Shown here: piece by piece, positions 32,879-40,939 of the stretch
Layout of the letters: each line of letters begins with the position of its first letter
How positions within the stretch are numbered: the first letter of the stretch is position 1
NCBI RefSeq assembly: GCF_014650435.1
Contig: NZ_BMUY01000012.1
Coordinates: 124,001 to 188,000, forward strand
DNA from: Streptomyces tendae
GTDB lineage: Bacteria; Actinomycetota; Actinomycetes; Streptomycetales; Streptomycetaceae
Length of the DNA stretch: 64,000 nt
Direction of reading: 5' to 3'
The notes under the pieces: model-generated
The model's database searches: none
Seen by the model: the letters and a program-made list of their open reading frames with translations, nothing else
Told to the model about the DNA's origin: nothing
Position numbers and translations under genes: made by a program

Positions 32879-33514
32879 ATGACCGACACCCCCGCGCCGG
32901 CTCCCGCCGCGGAGTTCTGGGAAGCCCGCTACCGCGACACCGGCCGCGTCTGGAGCGGCCGCCCCAACGAGTTGCTGGTCCAGGAGGCGGCCGAACTCGC
33001 CCCCGGCACCGCGCTCGACCTCGGCTGCGGCGAGGGGGCGGACGCCGTGTGGCTGGCCTCGCGCGGCTGGCGGGTCACCGGCGCGGACATCTCCGCCACC
33101 GCCCTCGAACGCGCCGCCGGGCACGCCGCCGAGGCCGGGGTCGGCGACCGCGTCGCCTGGGAACGCCACGAGCTGGGACCCTCGTTCCCCGAGGGCTCCT
33201 TCGACCTGGTGAGCGCCCACTACCTGCAGTCCCCGGTCGCCCTCGACCAGCAGACGGTGCTGCGCGCCGCCGCGCGGGCCGTGGCACCGGGCGGCACCCT
33301 GCTGGTCGTCATGCACGCCGGCTGGCCCTCCTGGCAGACCGAACCGCCGTTCGACGCCGTCTTCCCCACCCTGGACGGCGTCCTCGCCGAACTCGCCCTG
33401 CCCGCGGGGGAGTGGAGCGTGGAGACGCGTCGGACCGCTCGCCGGCCGAGCGTCTCGCCCGACGGTGTCGAGGGTTTCCGCGAGGACCACGTGTGGCGGC
33501 TGCGGCGGGCCTGA
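32879..33514 (+). CDS. Class I SAM-dependent methyltransferase
   Basis: A 211-residue Rossmann methyltransferase. Motif I is ALDLGCGEGADAVWLA (45-60), motif II VTGADIS, post-I acidic residue in place, and motif IV FDLVSAHYLQ. The layout resembles TehB or thiopurine-type small methyltransferases that act on small or inorganic nucleophiles. Its start follows AGGAGG closely (AGGAGGCACCATG). It ends 111 bases before the five-gene peptide operon; the AT-rich promoter between them argues that it is not part of that operon, but a link cannot be excluded. Confidence 0.87.
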   Translation: MTDTPAPAPAAEFWEARYRDTGRVWSGRPNELLVQEAAELAPGTALDLGCGEGADAVWLASRGWRVTGADISATALERAAGHAAEAGVGDRVAWERHELGPSFPEGSFDLVSAHYLQSPVALDQQTVLRAAARAVAPGGTLLVVMHAGWPSWQTEPPFDAVFPTLDGVLAELALPAGEWSVETRRTARRPSVSPDGVEGFREDHVWRLRRA

Positions 33515-33577
33515 GGTCGTTGAACGAGTTACCTCCCGAGAATTTTGTGAAGAAAGGCATGTTCTGTGACTTATCGG

Positions 33578-33591
33578 ACACCCTTGGGTGT
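33578..33591. promoter_or_regulatory. Palindrome in the AT-rich leader of the peptide operon
   Basis: ACACCC-TT-GGGTGT lies 35 bases before the peptide start, in a stretch (33530-33610) that is much richer in A and T than its surroundings. It is a candidate operator or leader hairpin for the five-gene operon. Confidence 0.45.
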
Positions 33592-33625
33592 GAAGGCCAT
33601 TTGGCTACCAGAGGGAGATGGTGAA

Positions 33626-33814
33626 ATGCCTTCCAAGGACAAGGTGCTCGAGGAAGTCACCCGCACCGAGAACATCGACATCGACGCGGCACTCGACCCC
33701 GCCGAGCCCGACGGAGTCTTCCGCGACAGCCGCGAGTGCGCCGCGCTCGCCCTGCAGTCCGGAGGCACCAGCCTCCTGCTCTCGCCGCCGACCCCGCGCC
33801 CGAAGAAGGGCTGA
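33626..33814 (+). CDS. Small acidic peptide, candidate RiPP-like precursor
   Basis: A 62-residue peptide, unrelated to any family I know. Residues 1-45 are acidic and hydrophilic with a probable helix (KDKVLEEVTRTENIDIDAAL), one cysteine at 38 (RDSRECAALALQ), and a Gly-Gly pair at 46-47 followed by TSLLLSPPTPRPKKG. This resembles a leader ending in a double-glycine site and a short Ser/Thr/Pro-rich core. GGGAG lies nine bases before the ATG at 33626; a GTG at 33566 would add 20 residues without a ribosome site. It is the first gene of an operon whose other members overlap or nearly touch. The precursor reading is inference. Confidence 0.6.
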   Translation: MPSKDKVLEEVTRTENIDIDAALDPAEPDGVFRDSRECAALALQSGGTSLLLSPPTPRPKKG

Positions 33815-33834
33815 CGGACCGACGGGAGAATGAG

Positions 33835-34542
33835 ATGGAGCAGTCGAGCACATCGGCCCTCCTGCAGGGAACGGTGCTGGACCTCGCTTCAGACGTGGTC
33901 TCCGCTCTTCGGAGCGGAGACCACGTGCGAGCGGGCAGCACCCTGACGGGAGGCGGCGCCGGTGAGGGCGTCGCCCGTGCGGCGGTACGGGTCCTGGGCG
34001 CCGACGCCCTGTTGCCCAGCGTCCTGCTGCGCGTTACGCCCGACCCGGGGCAACTCGCCGTGTTCAAGGAGGCCGTGGCGGCGCATCCGCCGCGCGACGA
34101 CGCGGCCCCCGCCGTCGTGTGGAGCCACTGGGCCATGACCCGTGCCCTGCGCCGCACCGAACAGCCCCTGACCGGCCCGCCCGTCGGCGAGCCCGGCGCC
34201 GAACCCGACGCCCGTTGGCTCGAGGACGCGGGCTGGCAGTTCCTCACCCACCAACTCGCCGTCCTCGCCCCGCTCGCGCTGCCCGGCGAGGAGTGCGCCG
34301 TGACCCGCGTGGCACGCGGCCGCCCCGTGGACGTGGCGCGCGGATTCGTCCGCGCGGTACGCCGCCGCGACTGGCAGCAGGCGGCCGGCGCCGGGCGCTG
34401 GCTCACCCTCCTGGACGGGGTGCCGGACACCCTCGGCCTGGAGGCCGGACTGGACTTCGTACGCCTCATGGGCGGCTCCGACCCGCGGGTGGCCCTGCAA
34501 CTGGAGGCGGCACGGCTGATGCCGGCCGCGGTCCTGCTGTGA
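33835..34542 (+). CDS. Protein of unknown family in the peptide operon
   Basis: A 235-residue protein, Ala/Leu/Arg-rich and predicted almost wholly helical, without signal peptide or membrane segments. There is one cysteine (EECAVTRVARG). Recognisable helices include TVLDLASDVVSALRSGDH, GVARAAVRVLGADALLPSVLL and WLEDAGWQFLTHQLAVLAPLAL. I cannot assign a family. The start follows GGGAGAATGAG by eight bases, 20 bases after the peptide stop. The stop codon overlaps the start of the next gene (GTGA), which ties its synthesis to the DUF6895-like proteins. Confidence 0.75.
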   Translation: MEQSSTSALLQGTVLDLASDVVSALRSGDHVRAGSTLTGGGAGEGVARAAVRVLGADALLPSVLLRVTPDPGQLAVFKEAVAAHPPRDDAAPAVVWSHWAMTRALRRTEQPLTGPPVGEPGAEPDARWLEDAGWQFLTHQLAVLAPLALPGEECAVTRVARGRPVDVARGFVRAVRRRDWQQAAGAGRWLTLLDGVPDTLGLEAGLDFVRLMGGSDPRVALQLEAARLMPAAVLL

Positions 34543-35519
34543 GCGTCCCGGAGGTGCGCCTCCGCGACGTCGAGGCGGCCGCACTGGACTGGGTGTGGAC
34601 CCATCGCGACCGCTTCGCGCTCGGCGACGACGCGCTGGCGGCCGACGGCCAGGTCAACCGGACCTGGAAGCCGCTGGGCGAGCTCACCCAGGTCTGCGCC
34701 TCCGTCTCCCGGTGCACCCCGCCCGGGGACCCGCTGCACACCCGCGTGTCCGAACTGCTGGACTTCGCCTGGCAGCAGACGCATCGGGGCGAACTCTTCC
34801 CGCTCATGCAGACGCTGGAGCCCTTCGCCACCTACCCGCTGGAGGTCTACGCGGCCTTCGCCTCGGCCGGACTGCGACACCCAGGCTACGAGGAGTCCGC
34901 CGCGGTGCTGACCCGTACCCGCGGCTGGCGGCTGACCGAGCAGTACCCCACCCGCCGCCTCGGCGTGCTGGAGGCCGAGCGGCGCAGCGGCATCGACCCC
35001 CACGGGGACGTGCCGCAGGCGCTGGGGCGCACCTGGCTGGGCGGCCTCCCGGAACCCTGGACCTTCGAACGCGCGGCCGGTTACGCGCTCACCCACGTCG
35101 TCTTCCACCTCACCGACTGGGGACGTGCGACCCGGGGCGTCCCGGCGGACCTGGCCGAGTACCTCCTGCACTGGCTGCCGCCCTGGCTCGACACCTGCCT
35201 GGACGCCCGGATGTGGGACCTGAGCTGCGAGCTCCTCGCCGTCGCGGCGAGCCTGCCGCGCCCGCCGGAACCCGCCGTCCTGGAGGACGCCTGGCGGCGG
35301 GTCGCCGCCGCCCAGTCCGGCTCCGGCGCGATCCCCGAGGAGGGCGCCGCCCAGGACGCCGCCGGTGCGGACCCGGGACCGGACCCCTACGACTTCACCG
35401 ACTGCTACCACTCCACCCTGATGGCCGCGTTCGCGGCGGCACTCGCCACGGCAGCCACGGCACGCCCGCCGGACGTGCGGCACGCGGCGCGACACGCCGG
35501 ACAAGGAGCGCCGGGATGA
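34539..35519 (+). CDS. DUF6895-like helical protein, copy A
   Basis: A 326-residue protein, paralogous to the next gene. Shared features in order: a WKPLGELT / LDFAWQQT N-terminal part, PLEVYAAFASAGL (100-112), TRRLGVLEAERRSG (138-151), TWLGGLPEPWTF (165-176), H186-x3-H190-LTDWG with D193, WLPPWLD ... MWDLSCELL (212-233) and DCYHSTLMAAFA (288-299, with H291). The series of long helices suggests an alpha/alpha toroid, and the conserved histidines and aspartate could bind a metal. From memory it matches DUF6895. GTG start overlaps the preceding stop by four bases. Enzymatic function is unknown. Confidence 0.78.
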   Translation: MSVPEVRLRDVEAAALDWVWTHRDRFALGDDALAADGQVNRTWKPLGELTQVCASVSRCTPPGDPLHTRVSELLDFAWQQTHRGELFPLMQTLEPFATYPLEVYAAFASAGLRHPGYEESAAVLTRTRGWRLTEQYPTRRLGVLEAERRSGIDPHGDVPQALGRTWLGGLPEPWTFERAAGYALTHVVFHLTDWGRATRGVPADLAEYLLHWLPPWLDTCLDARMWDLSCELLAVAASLPRPPEPAVLEDAWRRVAAAQSGSGAIPEEGAAQDAAGADPGPDPYDFTDCYHSTLMAAFAAALATAATARPPDVRHAARHAGQGAPG

Positions 35520-36436
35520 CGGACACCCGCCTGATCCACCGCGTCGGAGCCGGTGCCCTGGAGTGGCTGTGGGCCCACCGGGACGGCTTCCGCCTCGATC
35601 CGGACGTGGACCCCGAGGTCGGCTTCCTGGAACGCTTCAAGCCGATCGGCGAACTCGCCCTCATCTGCACGGTGCTCTTCCGCGAGGGCGTCGCCGGATC
35701 CCGGCAGGCCCAGCTCGCGCGCCAACTGCTCGACCACACCTGGCGCGAGACCCTGGACGGCGGTCGCATGCTGGTGCGCGGCCAGCGCGTCGAGCCCTTC
35801 TCGCCCGTCCCCTTCGAGGTGTACCTGCCGTTCAAGGAGCTGGGCTACAGCCAGCCCGAGATCGAACGCGCCACGGTCCTCAACCACCGGCTGGACAGCT
35901 GGACGCGGTTCCCGGTGACCGCGACCCGGCGCCTGGGCCTGTCCGCCTTCCAGCGCCGCTTCGGCCTGACCCCACGACCGCCCGAGGCCGACCTGGTCGC
36001 CGCCACCTGGCTGGCCGGAACCCCCGAGCCGTGGACGGTCGAGGGCCACACCGCCTACGACATCACCCACACCGTCTTCCACCTCACCGACTGGGGCGAG
36101 AACCCCGGCGGCCTGCCGCCCGACGTCGCCGACTACCTCGCGACCTGGCTCCCGGTGTGGATCGACGACTGGCTGGACCTCCAGCGCTGGGACCTGCTCG
36201 GCGAACTCCTGGTCGTGGACGCCTGCCTGCCCCGACCCACCCTCGACGACGCCGCCTGGCGGGGCTTCGCCGCCGCACAGCAGCCCGACGGCGCCATGCC
36301 CGCCGTACGCACGATGCCCGAGGGCGACCCCGACACGGTCTTCGACGTGGTCTACCACCCGACGCTGGTAGCCGCCTTCGCCTCCCTGCTGGCCACCTCC
36401 CGCGCCCTCACCGAGCTGGCGCACTCCGCGTCATGA
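35516..36436 (+). CDS. DUF6895-like helical protein, copy B
   Basis: A 306-residue paralogue of the preceding protein with the same motif order: FKPIGELALI, PFEVYLPFKELGY (99-111), TRRLGLSAFQRRFG (137-150), TWLAGTPEPWTV (164-175), H185-x3-H189-LTDWG with D192, WLPVWIDDWLDLQRWDLLGELL (partly quoted) and VVYHPTLVAAFA (278-289, H281). Unlike copy A it has DGAMPAV, a usual family feature, and lacks the two cysteines C53 and C59. The two copies probably form a heteromer or act in sequence. ATG overlaps the stop of copy A (ATGA). Function unknown. Confidence 0.78.
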   Translation: MTDTRLIHRVGAGALEWLWAHRDGFRLDPDVDPEVGFLERFKPIGELALICTVLFREGVAGSRQAQLARQLLDHTWRETLDGGRMLVRGQRVEPFSPVPFEVYLPFKELGYSQPEIERATVLNHRLDSWTRFPVTATRRLGLSAFQRRFGLTPRPPEADLVAATWLAGTPEPWTVEGHTAYDITHTVFHLTDWGENPGGLPPDVADYLATWLPVWIDDWLDLQRWDLLGELLVVDACLPRPTLDDAAWRGFAAAQQPDGAMPAVRTMPEGDPDTVFDVVYHPTLVAAFASLLATSRALTELAHSAS

Positions 36437-37521
36437 CGGGCCGTCGTACGCCCTGGCCGGGCGAAGCCGCCACCGAGGACCACGCGGAGGACGCCCCGCC
36501 GGAGCCCGGGCCGCCCGACGACGCCGCGCTGCGCGAGCGGCTGGCCGACGCCGTGGACGCCTCCGACGCACCCGACGTCGTCTTCGCCGTCTCCCGGCGC
36601 GGCCGCCGCACCCTGCACGGCGGCGGTACCGCCCCGCCGCCCGGCGTCCCCCGCGAGGACCTGCGCTACGAGATCGGGTCGGCGTCCAAGACGTTCACCG
36701 CGCTGCTGCTCATGCGCCTGATCCGGCGCGGCGTGCTCACCGGCGGCGAGGCGGCGGCCACCTGCCTGGACCCCGGCGGGAGAGCCGGCCCGCACCCCGT
36801 GACCCTCGCGCACCTGATCACCCACACGTCGGGGCTGCCCGCGCTGCCCGCCGACTTCGTGCGCCGGGGACTGCCCGCCTGGCGCACCAACCCCTACGCC
36901 CGCTACCCCGCCGGGCGGCTGACCGACACTTTCCTGCACCACGCGCCCAAGCACCGTCCGGGAACCCGCTGGCACTACTCCAACTACGGCGTCTCCGTCC
37001 TCGGCCACGCGATCGCGGCGGCCACCGGCACCGCGTGGGAGGACCTGATCACCGGACAGGTGCTGCGCGCCCTCGGCCTCAGCGGAACGGCCCTGCGCGC
37101 GGAGGGACCCGCGACCGACGCCGTGGGACACCGCAAGGACGGCCGCACCCCCGTCCCGCCCTTCGACGCGGGCGGCTTCCAGGCGGCAGGAGCCGTCCGG
37201 TCCACCCCCAACGACCTGCTCACCTTCCTGGAGGCCCACCTGGACCCGGCCCGCTCACCGGCCGCCGGCGCGCTGCGCGCGGTGCGGGTGCCGGTGCTCC
37301 GGCGGGGCCTCGGGCACCGGCACGTGCACACGGTCGCGTGGTTCCGGCACCCCACGGACGGCGGGCCCATGTACTTCCACAGTGGCGCCACGCTGGGCCA
37401 GCAGGCGTTCCTGGGCTTCAGGCCCGACACGGACACCGCCCTGGCCGCCGTGTGCACCCGGCGGTTCCGCGCCCGCGACCCGTTCATCGCCACCGCCTAC
37501 GCGCTCCTCGCCGAGGCATAG
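36433..37521 (+). CDS. Beta-lactamase-fold serine hydrolase
   Basis: A 362-residue serine hydrolase of the class C beta-lactamase/D-aminopeptidase family. The nucleophile is S83 in the SxxK motif (S83-A-S-K86), the second motif is Y182-S-N184, and the third is HSG near 315-317 (FHSGATLGQ). There is no signal peptide, so it acts in the cytoplasm, unlike most cell-wall enzymes of this fold. The first 40 residues are a Pro/Glu-rich extension. As the last gene of the peptide operon (ATGA overlap with copy B), a role as leader peptidase, esterase or amide-forming enzyme on the peptide is plausible but unproven. Confidence 0.85.
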   Translation: MTGRRTPWPGEAATEDHAEDAPPEPGPPDDAALRERLADAVDASDAPDVVFAVSRRGRRTLHGGGTAPPPGVPREDLRYEIGSASKTFTALLLMRLIRRGVLTGGEAAATCLDPGGRAGPHPVTLAHLITHTSGLPALPADFVRRGLPAWRTNPYARYPAGRLTDTFLHHAPKHRPGTRWHYSNYGVSVLGHAIAAATGTAWEDLITGQVLRALGLSGTALRAEGPATDAVGHRKDGRTPVPPFDAGGFQAAGAVRSTPNDLLTFLEAHLDPARSPAAGALRAVRVPVLRRGLGHRHVHTVAWFRHPTDGGPMYFHSGATLGQQAFLGFRPDTDTALAAVCTRRFRARDPFIATAYALLAEA

Positions 37522-37545
37522 CGCGCCGGTACGCGAGCCGGCGCG
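37522..37545. terminator. Hairpin after the peptide operon
   Basis: CGCGCCGG (37522-37529) and CCGGCGCG (37538-37545) are perfect arms with an 8-base loop, starting directly after the stop codon of the serine hydrolase gene. It lies between convergent genes. Confidence 0.6.
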
Positions 37546-37591
37546 GGCCGCTGCGAGCGACCCGCGCCGACCCGTGCCGGGCGTACGTCCG

Positions 37592-38968
37592 TCAGACCCG
37601 CTGCCACAGGGCGGGCGTGCTCGCCGGCGACCCAGCCCCCTGCGCCTGGTGGCTCTGCAGACACCGGTAGCGCACACCATCGAAGGACACGGTGGTGCCG
37701 ACCTCGTAGACCCGGCCCGCCGCCCAGGCGTCCGCCGCCGCGTTGTCCTGCGGCGCCGGTGTCTCCGACGCGGCGGACGTGGTCTTCAGGGTGAGGCCGA
37801 AGTCGCTCAGCAGCGGGTTGACCGGCTGGTAGAAGGTGGTCCCGCCGTTGGTGCAGTCCCCGGAGCCGCCGGACGTGGTGCCCTGCGCCTGGGTGCCCGA
37901 CACGAAGGGGCCGCCGGAGTCGCCGGGTTCGGCGCACACCGTCGTCTCGGTCAGCCCGTTCACGGTGCCCTCCGGGTAGGTGACACTCGTGTCGTGCTGC
38001 TGGATCGTGCCGCAGTGCCATCCGGTGGTCGAGCCGGAACGGCACACCGACGCGCCCACGAGCGCCTCCACCGACCCGGCGACCTGGATCTTCTCGCCGT
38101 CCTGCGCCTTGACGTCCGGCGTCGCGGTCCAGTCGGAGTTGACGCCCACCCAGGCCATGTCCTTGCCGGGGAAGGTGGACGCCTGGAAGGTGCCCTGGTC
38201 GGCCTCGTTGAACCCGGTGGTGGTGGCGCCCGGGTCGCCGCAGTGCCCGGCCGTGGCGAAGCCCTGCTGGTCGTCCTTGGTGACGGAGAAGCCGATGGAG
38301 CAGCGGGCCTGGTCGTTGATGTAGAAGGCGTCGCCGCCGACGAGGTCCTCCAGCACGCGCGGCTGGTCCGGCGAGACGCGGACGCCCGCGTCCTCGCCGG
38401 ACACCCCGGCGGTCGTGAGGAAGGCGGTCGCGGCCGACTCGCTGGTGGCCTGGACCGTCACCCGGTTGGTCCGCACGTCGACGTACCAGACCGGCGTCTG
38501 CCGGGTCCGGGTGCGGACGGCCGCGGCGTCCAGCTTCTCCTTGACCGCGCGCAGTTCCGCGAGGTTCTTCCCGACGACGGCCGCCTTGGCGCCCTGCGCC
38601 TCGATGGCGGCGGTGTCCGCGGCGTCGGTGGTGGCGACGGTCAGCTCGGCGGAGGTGGCCCCGCTCACCCAGGCCCCCGCGAAGCGGTCGCCCAGCGTGT
38701 TGCGCAGCATGCCCGCGCGGGTGCCCGCCTCCGCCTCGTTGACCAGCCGGGCCTCAGCCTGTCCGGGCGCGAGCTTCAGGTCGCGCTCCATCGCGCTCAG
38801 CATGCGCGCCGGCGCGGCGGCGGCGTCGGGCGTGAGGGCCACGGCGGGCCGCGGTCCGGGGACGGGCGGCGGTGCGGCCGACGCGGCCGAGGGGAGTGCG
38901 GTCAGGACCAGGGCGCCGAGCGCGGTGAGGGCTGCGCGGCGGCTGCGCGCGGCATGTCTGCCGACCAT
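37592..38968 (-). CDS. sprC: Streptogrisin C-like secreted serine protease
   Basis: A 458-residue preproprotease of the S1E/alpha-lytic family. A signal peptide (about 1-31) and a long propeptide (about 32-200) precede the mature protease, which begins near LVGGDAFYIND. The triad is in ATAGHCG (His), KDMAWVGVN (Asp) and EPGDSGGPF (Ser). After a linker, residues about 405-458 are a small chitin-binding domain (WAAGRVYEVGTTVSFDG, then YRCLQSHQAQ, then PALWQRV). This layout and length match SGPC, which sets it apart from streptogrisins A, B and D. GGAGG lies nine bases before the ATG. Secreted, used for protein scavenging. Confidence 0.9.
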   Translation of the reverse strand: MVGRHAARSRRAALTALGALVLTALPSAASAAPPPVPGPRPAVALTPDAAAAPARMLSAMERDLKLAPGQAEARLVNEAEAGTRAGMLRNTLGDRFAGAWVSGATSAELTVATTDAADTAAIEAQGAKAAVVGKNLAELRAVKEKLDAAAVRTRTRQTPVWYVDVRTNRVTVQATSESAATAFLTTAGVSGEDAGVRVSPDQPRVLEDLVGGDAFYINDQARCSIGFSVTKDDQQGFATAGHCGDPGATTTGFNEADQGTFQASTFPGKDMAWVGVNSDWTATPDVKAQDGEKIQVAGSVEALVGASVCRSGSTTGWHCGTIQQHDTSVTYPEGTVNGLTETTVCAEPGDSGGPFVSGTQAQGTTSGGSGDCTNGGTTFYQPVNPLLSDFGLTLKTTSAASETPAPQDNAAADAWAAGRVYEVGTTVSFDGVRYRCLQSHQAQGAGSPASTPALWQRV

Positions 38969-39165
38969 GCGATGTGCCTCCTTCGGACGCTGTGCGAGAC
39001 AGCGGGGTTCGTGGGCGACCGTGGATCACGGTGCGCCTGCGGCGAAGTCACAGGCATTGCCGCAAAGATCCGCGGCGAAGCCCGACCCCGGGCTGTTTCG
39101 CGCGATGGGGGACGCCGTGGGTGCCATGTGCAGTACGCGGCACCCTCCGCCGGGGCGGGGCCGGA

Positions 39166-40827
39166 TCAGGCGGGCTTCAGCCCCGGGTCGCCCGCCTCGG
39201 TGACGAAGGAGGCGGCCGTGGTCACGGCGGCGCCGGGCGTGCTGATGGCGGAGACCGTCCTGAAGTCGAGGTGGGTGGCCTGCCGGCCGAGTTCGGCCCG
39301 GACGTAGCCGCGCCTGCCGTTGTAGAACTTCATGTGCGGGTTGGCCTGCATGTACAGGTCCCAGTTGGCGGGCTTGTCCACGCCGTCCCGGCCGCTGGCC
39401 ACCGAGGTGCAGGTGACCTCGGTGCCCACGGTGGCGGACGCCGGGTCGTCGAAGTCCTCCTTGACGTCGAGGGCGTAGCCCACGTGCACGTCGCCGGTGA
39501 GGATCAGCCAGTTGTCGACCCCGGCGGCCTTCGCGCCGGCGACCACCCTTGCGCGCGAGGCGCGGTAGCCGTCCCAGGCGTCCATGGACAGCGCGGCGTC
39601 GGCGGTCACGTCGAACTTGCGCTGGGAGAAGCACACCTGCTGGGGCATCACGTTCCACAGCGCGGTCGAGCCCTTCCAGCCGTCGAGCAGCCACTGCTCC
39701 TGTTCGGCGCCGGTGATGGTGCGCGCCGGATCGTCCGACTCGGCCCCGGGGGCGTGCGGGCGGTCGTCGTATGCCTGGTCGGAGCGGTACTGGCGGGTGT
39801 CCAGGATGTCGAACTGCGCCAGCGTGCCCCAGTGCAGCCGGCGGTACAGCCGGGCGTCCGGGCCCTGCGGCAGCTGGGCGGCGCGCAGCGGCTGGTTCTC
39901 CCAGTACGCCCGGTACGCGGCGGCCCGGCGCAGCAGGAACTCCGACGGCGGGATGTCGTTCTCCGGGATGCTGCCCGCGTAGTTGTTCTCGGTCTCGTGG
40001 TCGTCCCAGGCGACGACGAACGGATGCCGGGCGTGCGCGGCCCGCAGATCCTCGTCGGTCTTGTAGAGCGAGTAGCGCAGCCGGTAGTCGGCGAGGGTCA
40101 TCGTCTCGCGGTTGAAGACGTCGGGCAGCGTGACGTCGGTGTACCGGCGCTCCCCGCCCTCGGAGTTCACCGCGTACTCGTACAGGTAGTCGCCGAGGTG
40201 GAACACCACGTCCACGTCGTCCTGGGCGACATGGCGGAGCACGGTGTAGTAGCCGTCCATGTAGGCCTGGCAGGCGACCGCCGCGAGCTTCAGCGACGAG
40301 GTGGCGCTGCCCGCCGCCGGGGCGGTGCGGGTGCGGCCCGCCGGGCTGAGCCAGGCACCGGCGCGGAAGCGGTAGTAGTAGACGGTCCCGGGCGTCAGGC
40401 CCTTCACGTCGACGTGGACGCTGTGGTTGTACTCGGCGTGGGCGTCGGCGGTGCCCCGGAACAGGACACCGGCGAAGTACTCGTCGAGGGCCACCTCCCA
40501 CTCGACCGTGACCCGTTCCGTGCCCATCCCGCCGTCCTCGAGGAACGGCTCGGGCGCCAGCCTGGTCCACAGCAGCACCGAGTCCGGCAGCGGGTCGCCG
40601 GAGGCGACGCCAAGGGTGAAGGGGTCCTTGCTGATCCGGGCGGTGCGTTCGGGGGCGGCGACCGCGCCGCGGGCCGGCCGGTTGGTGGCGAAGGCGAGCG
40701 CGGCGGCGGCCGCGGTCACGGTGAGGAAACGCCGACGGCCGAGGCGCCGGGCGGCGGCGCGCAGCACGGCGTCGTGCGGGGAGAAGGCGTGTTCGGCCAG
40801 TGCGCTGGGACGGCCCGTGGGCGCCAT
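39166..40827 (-). CDS. phoD: PhoD-type alkaline phosphatase, Tat-exported
   Basis: A 553-residue phosphodiesterase/alkaline phosphatase D. The Tat signal is RRRFLTV with a hydrophobic stretch (31-50). The N-terminal Ig-like domain (about 70-170) is followed by the metallophosphatase domain with LAAVACQAY (metal-ligand Cys region), HLGDYLYEY, AWDDHETENNY and ILTGDVHVGYALDV, which bind Fe and Ca in the Bacillus enzyme. It liberates phosphate from phosphodiesters outside the cell. AGAGGA precedes the ATG at 40827. I do not see the canonical PHO-box direct repeats GTTCACC in the upstream 90 bases, so PhoP control is not supported from sequence. Confidence 0.93.
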   Translation of the reverse strand: MAPTGRPSALAEHAFSPHDAVLRAAARRLGRRRFLTVTAAAAALAFATNRPARGAVAAPERTARISKDPFTLGVASGDPLPDSVLLWTRLAPEPFLEDGGMGTERVTVEWEVALDEYFAGVLFRGTADAHAEYNHSVHVDVKGLTPGTVYYYRFRAGAWLSPAGRTRTAPAAGSATSSLKLAAVACQAYMDGYYTVLRHVAQDDVDVVFHLGDYLYEYAVNSEGGERRYTDVTLPDVFNRETMTLADYRLRYSLYKTDEDLRAAHARHPFVVAWDDHETENNYAGSIPENDIPPSEFLLRRAAAYRAYWENQPLRAAQLPQGPDARLYRRLHWGTLAQFDILDTRQYRSDQAYDDRPHAPGAESDDPARTITGAEQEQWLLDGWKGSTALWNVMPQQVCFSQRKFDVTADAALSMDAWDGYRASRARVVAGAKAAGVDNWLILTGDVHVGYALDVKEDFDDPASATVGTEVTCTSVASGRDGVDKPANWDLYMQANPHMKFYNGRRGYVRAELGRQATHLDFRTVSAISTPGAAVTTAASFVTEAGDPGLKPA

Positions 40828-40939
40828 CTGGTGTCCTCTCGTACAGCGGGGCGATGCGCGGACCCCGCATGCTAAGCAGACAAAACGCCTTAAACGGGCA
40901 GGGCTTGCGGAGTGATCACACAGGAGGAGGTACGCGCGT

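Noticed and set aside
32879..33514. Methyltransferase as the first gene of the peptide operon
   Set aside because: A 111-base AT-rich gap with its own palindrome separates them, unlike the 4-base overlaps within the operon. It remains possible but is not supported.
33566..33814. 82-residue version of the small peptide from a GTG at 33566
   Set aside because: No ribosome site precedes it and the added residues cover the palindrome; the ATG at 33626 has GGGAG at proper distance.
33626..37521. Classical lanthipeptide or lasso peptide cluster
   Set aside because: There is no LanB/LanC/LanM, asparagine-synthetase-like cyclase, B1/B2 protein or radical SAM gene, and the peptide has only one Cys, in the presumed leader.
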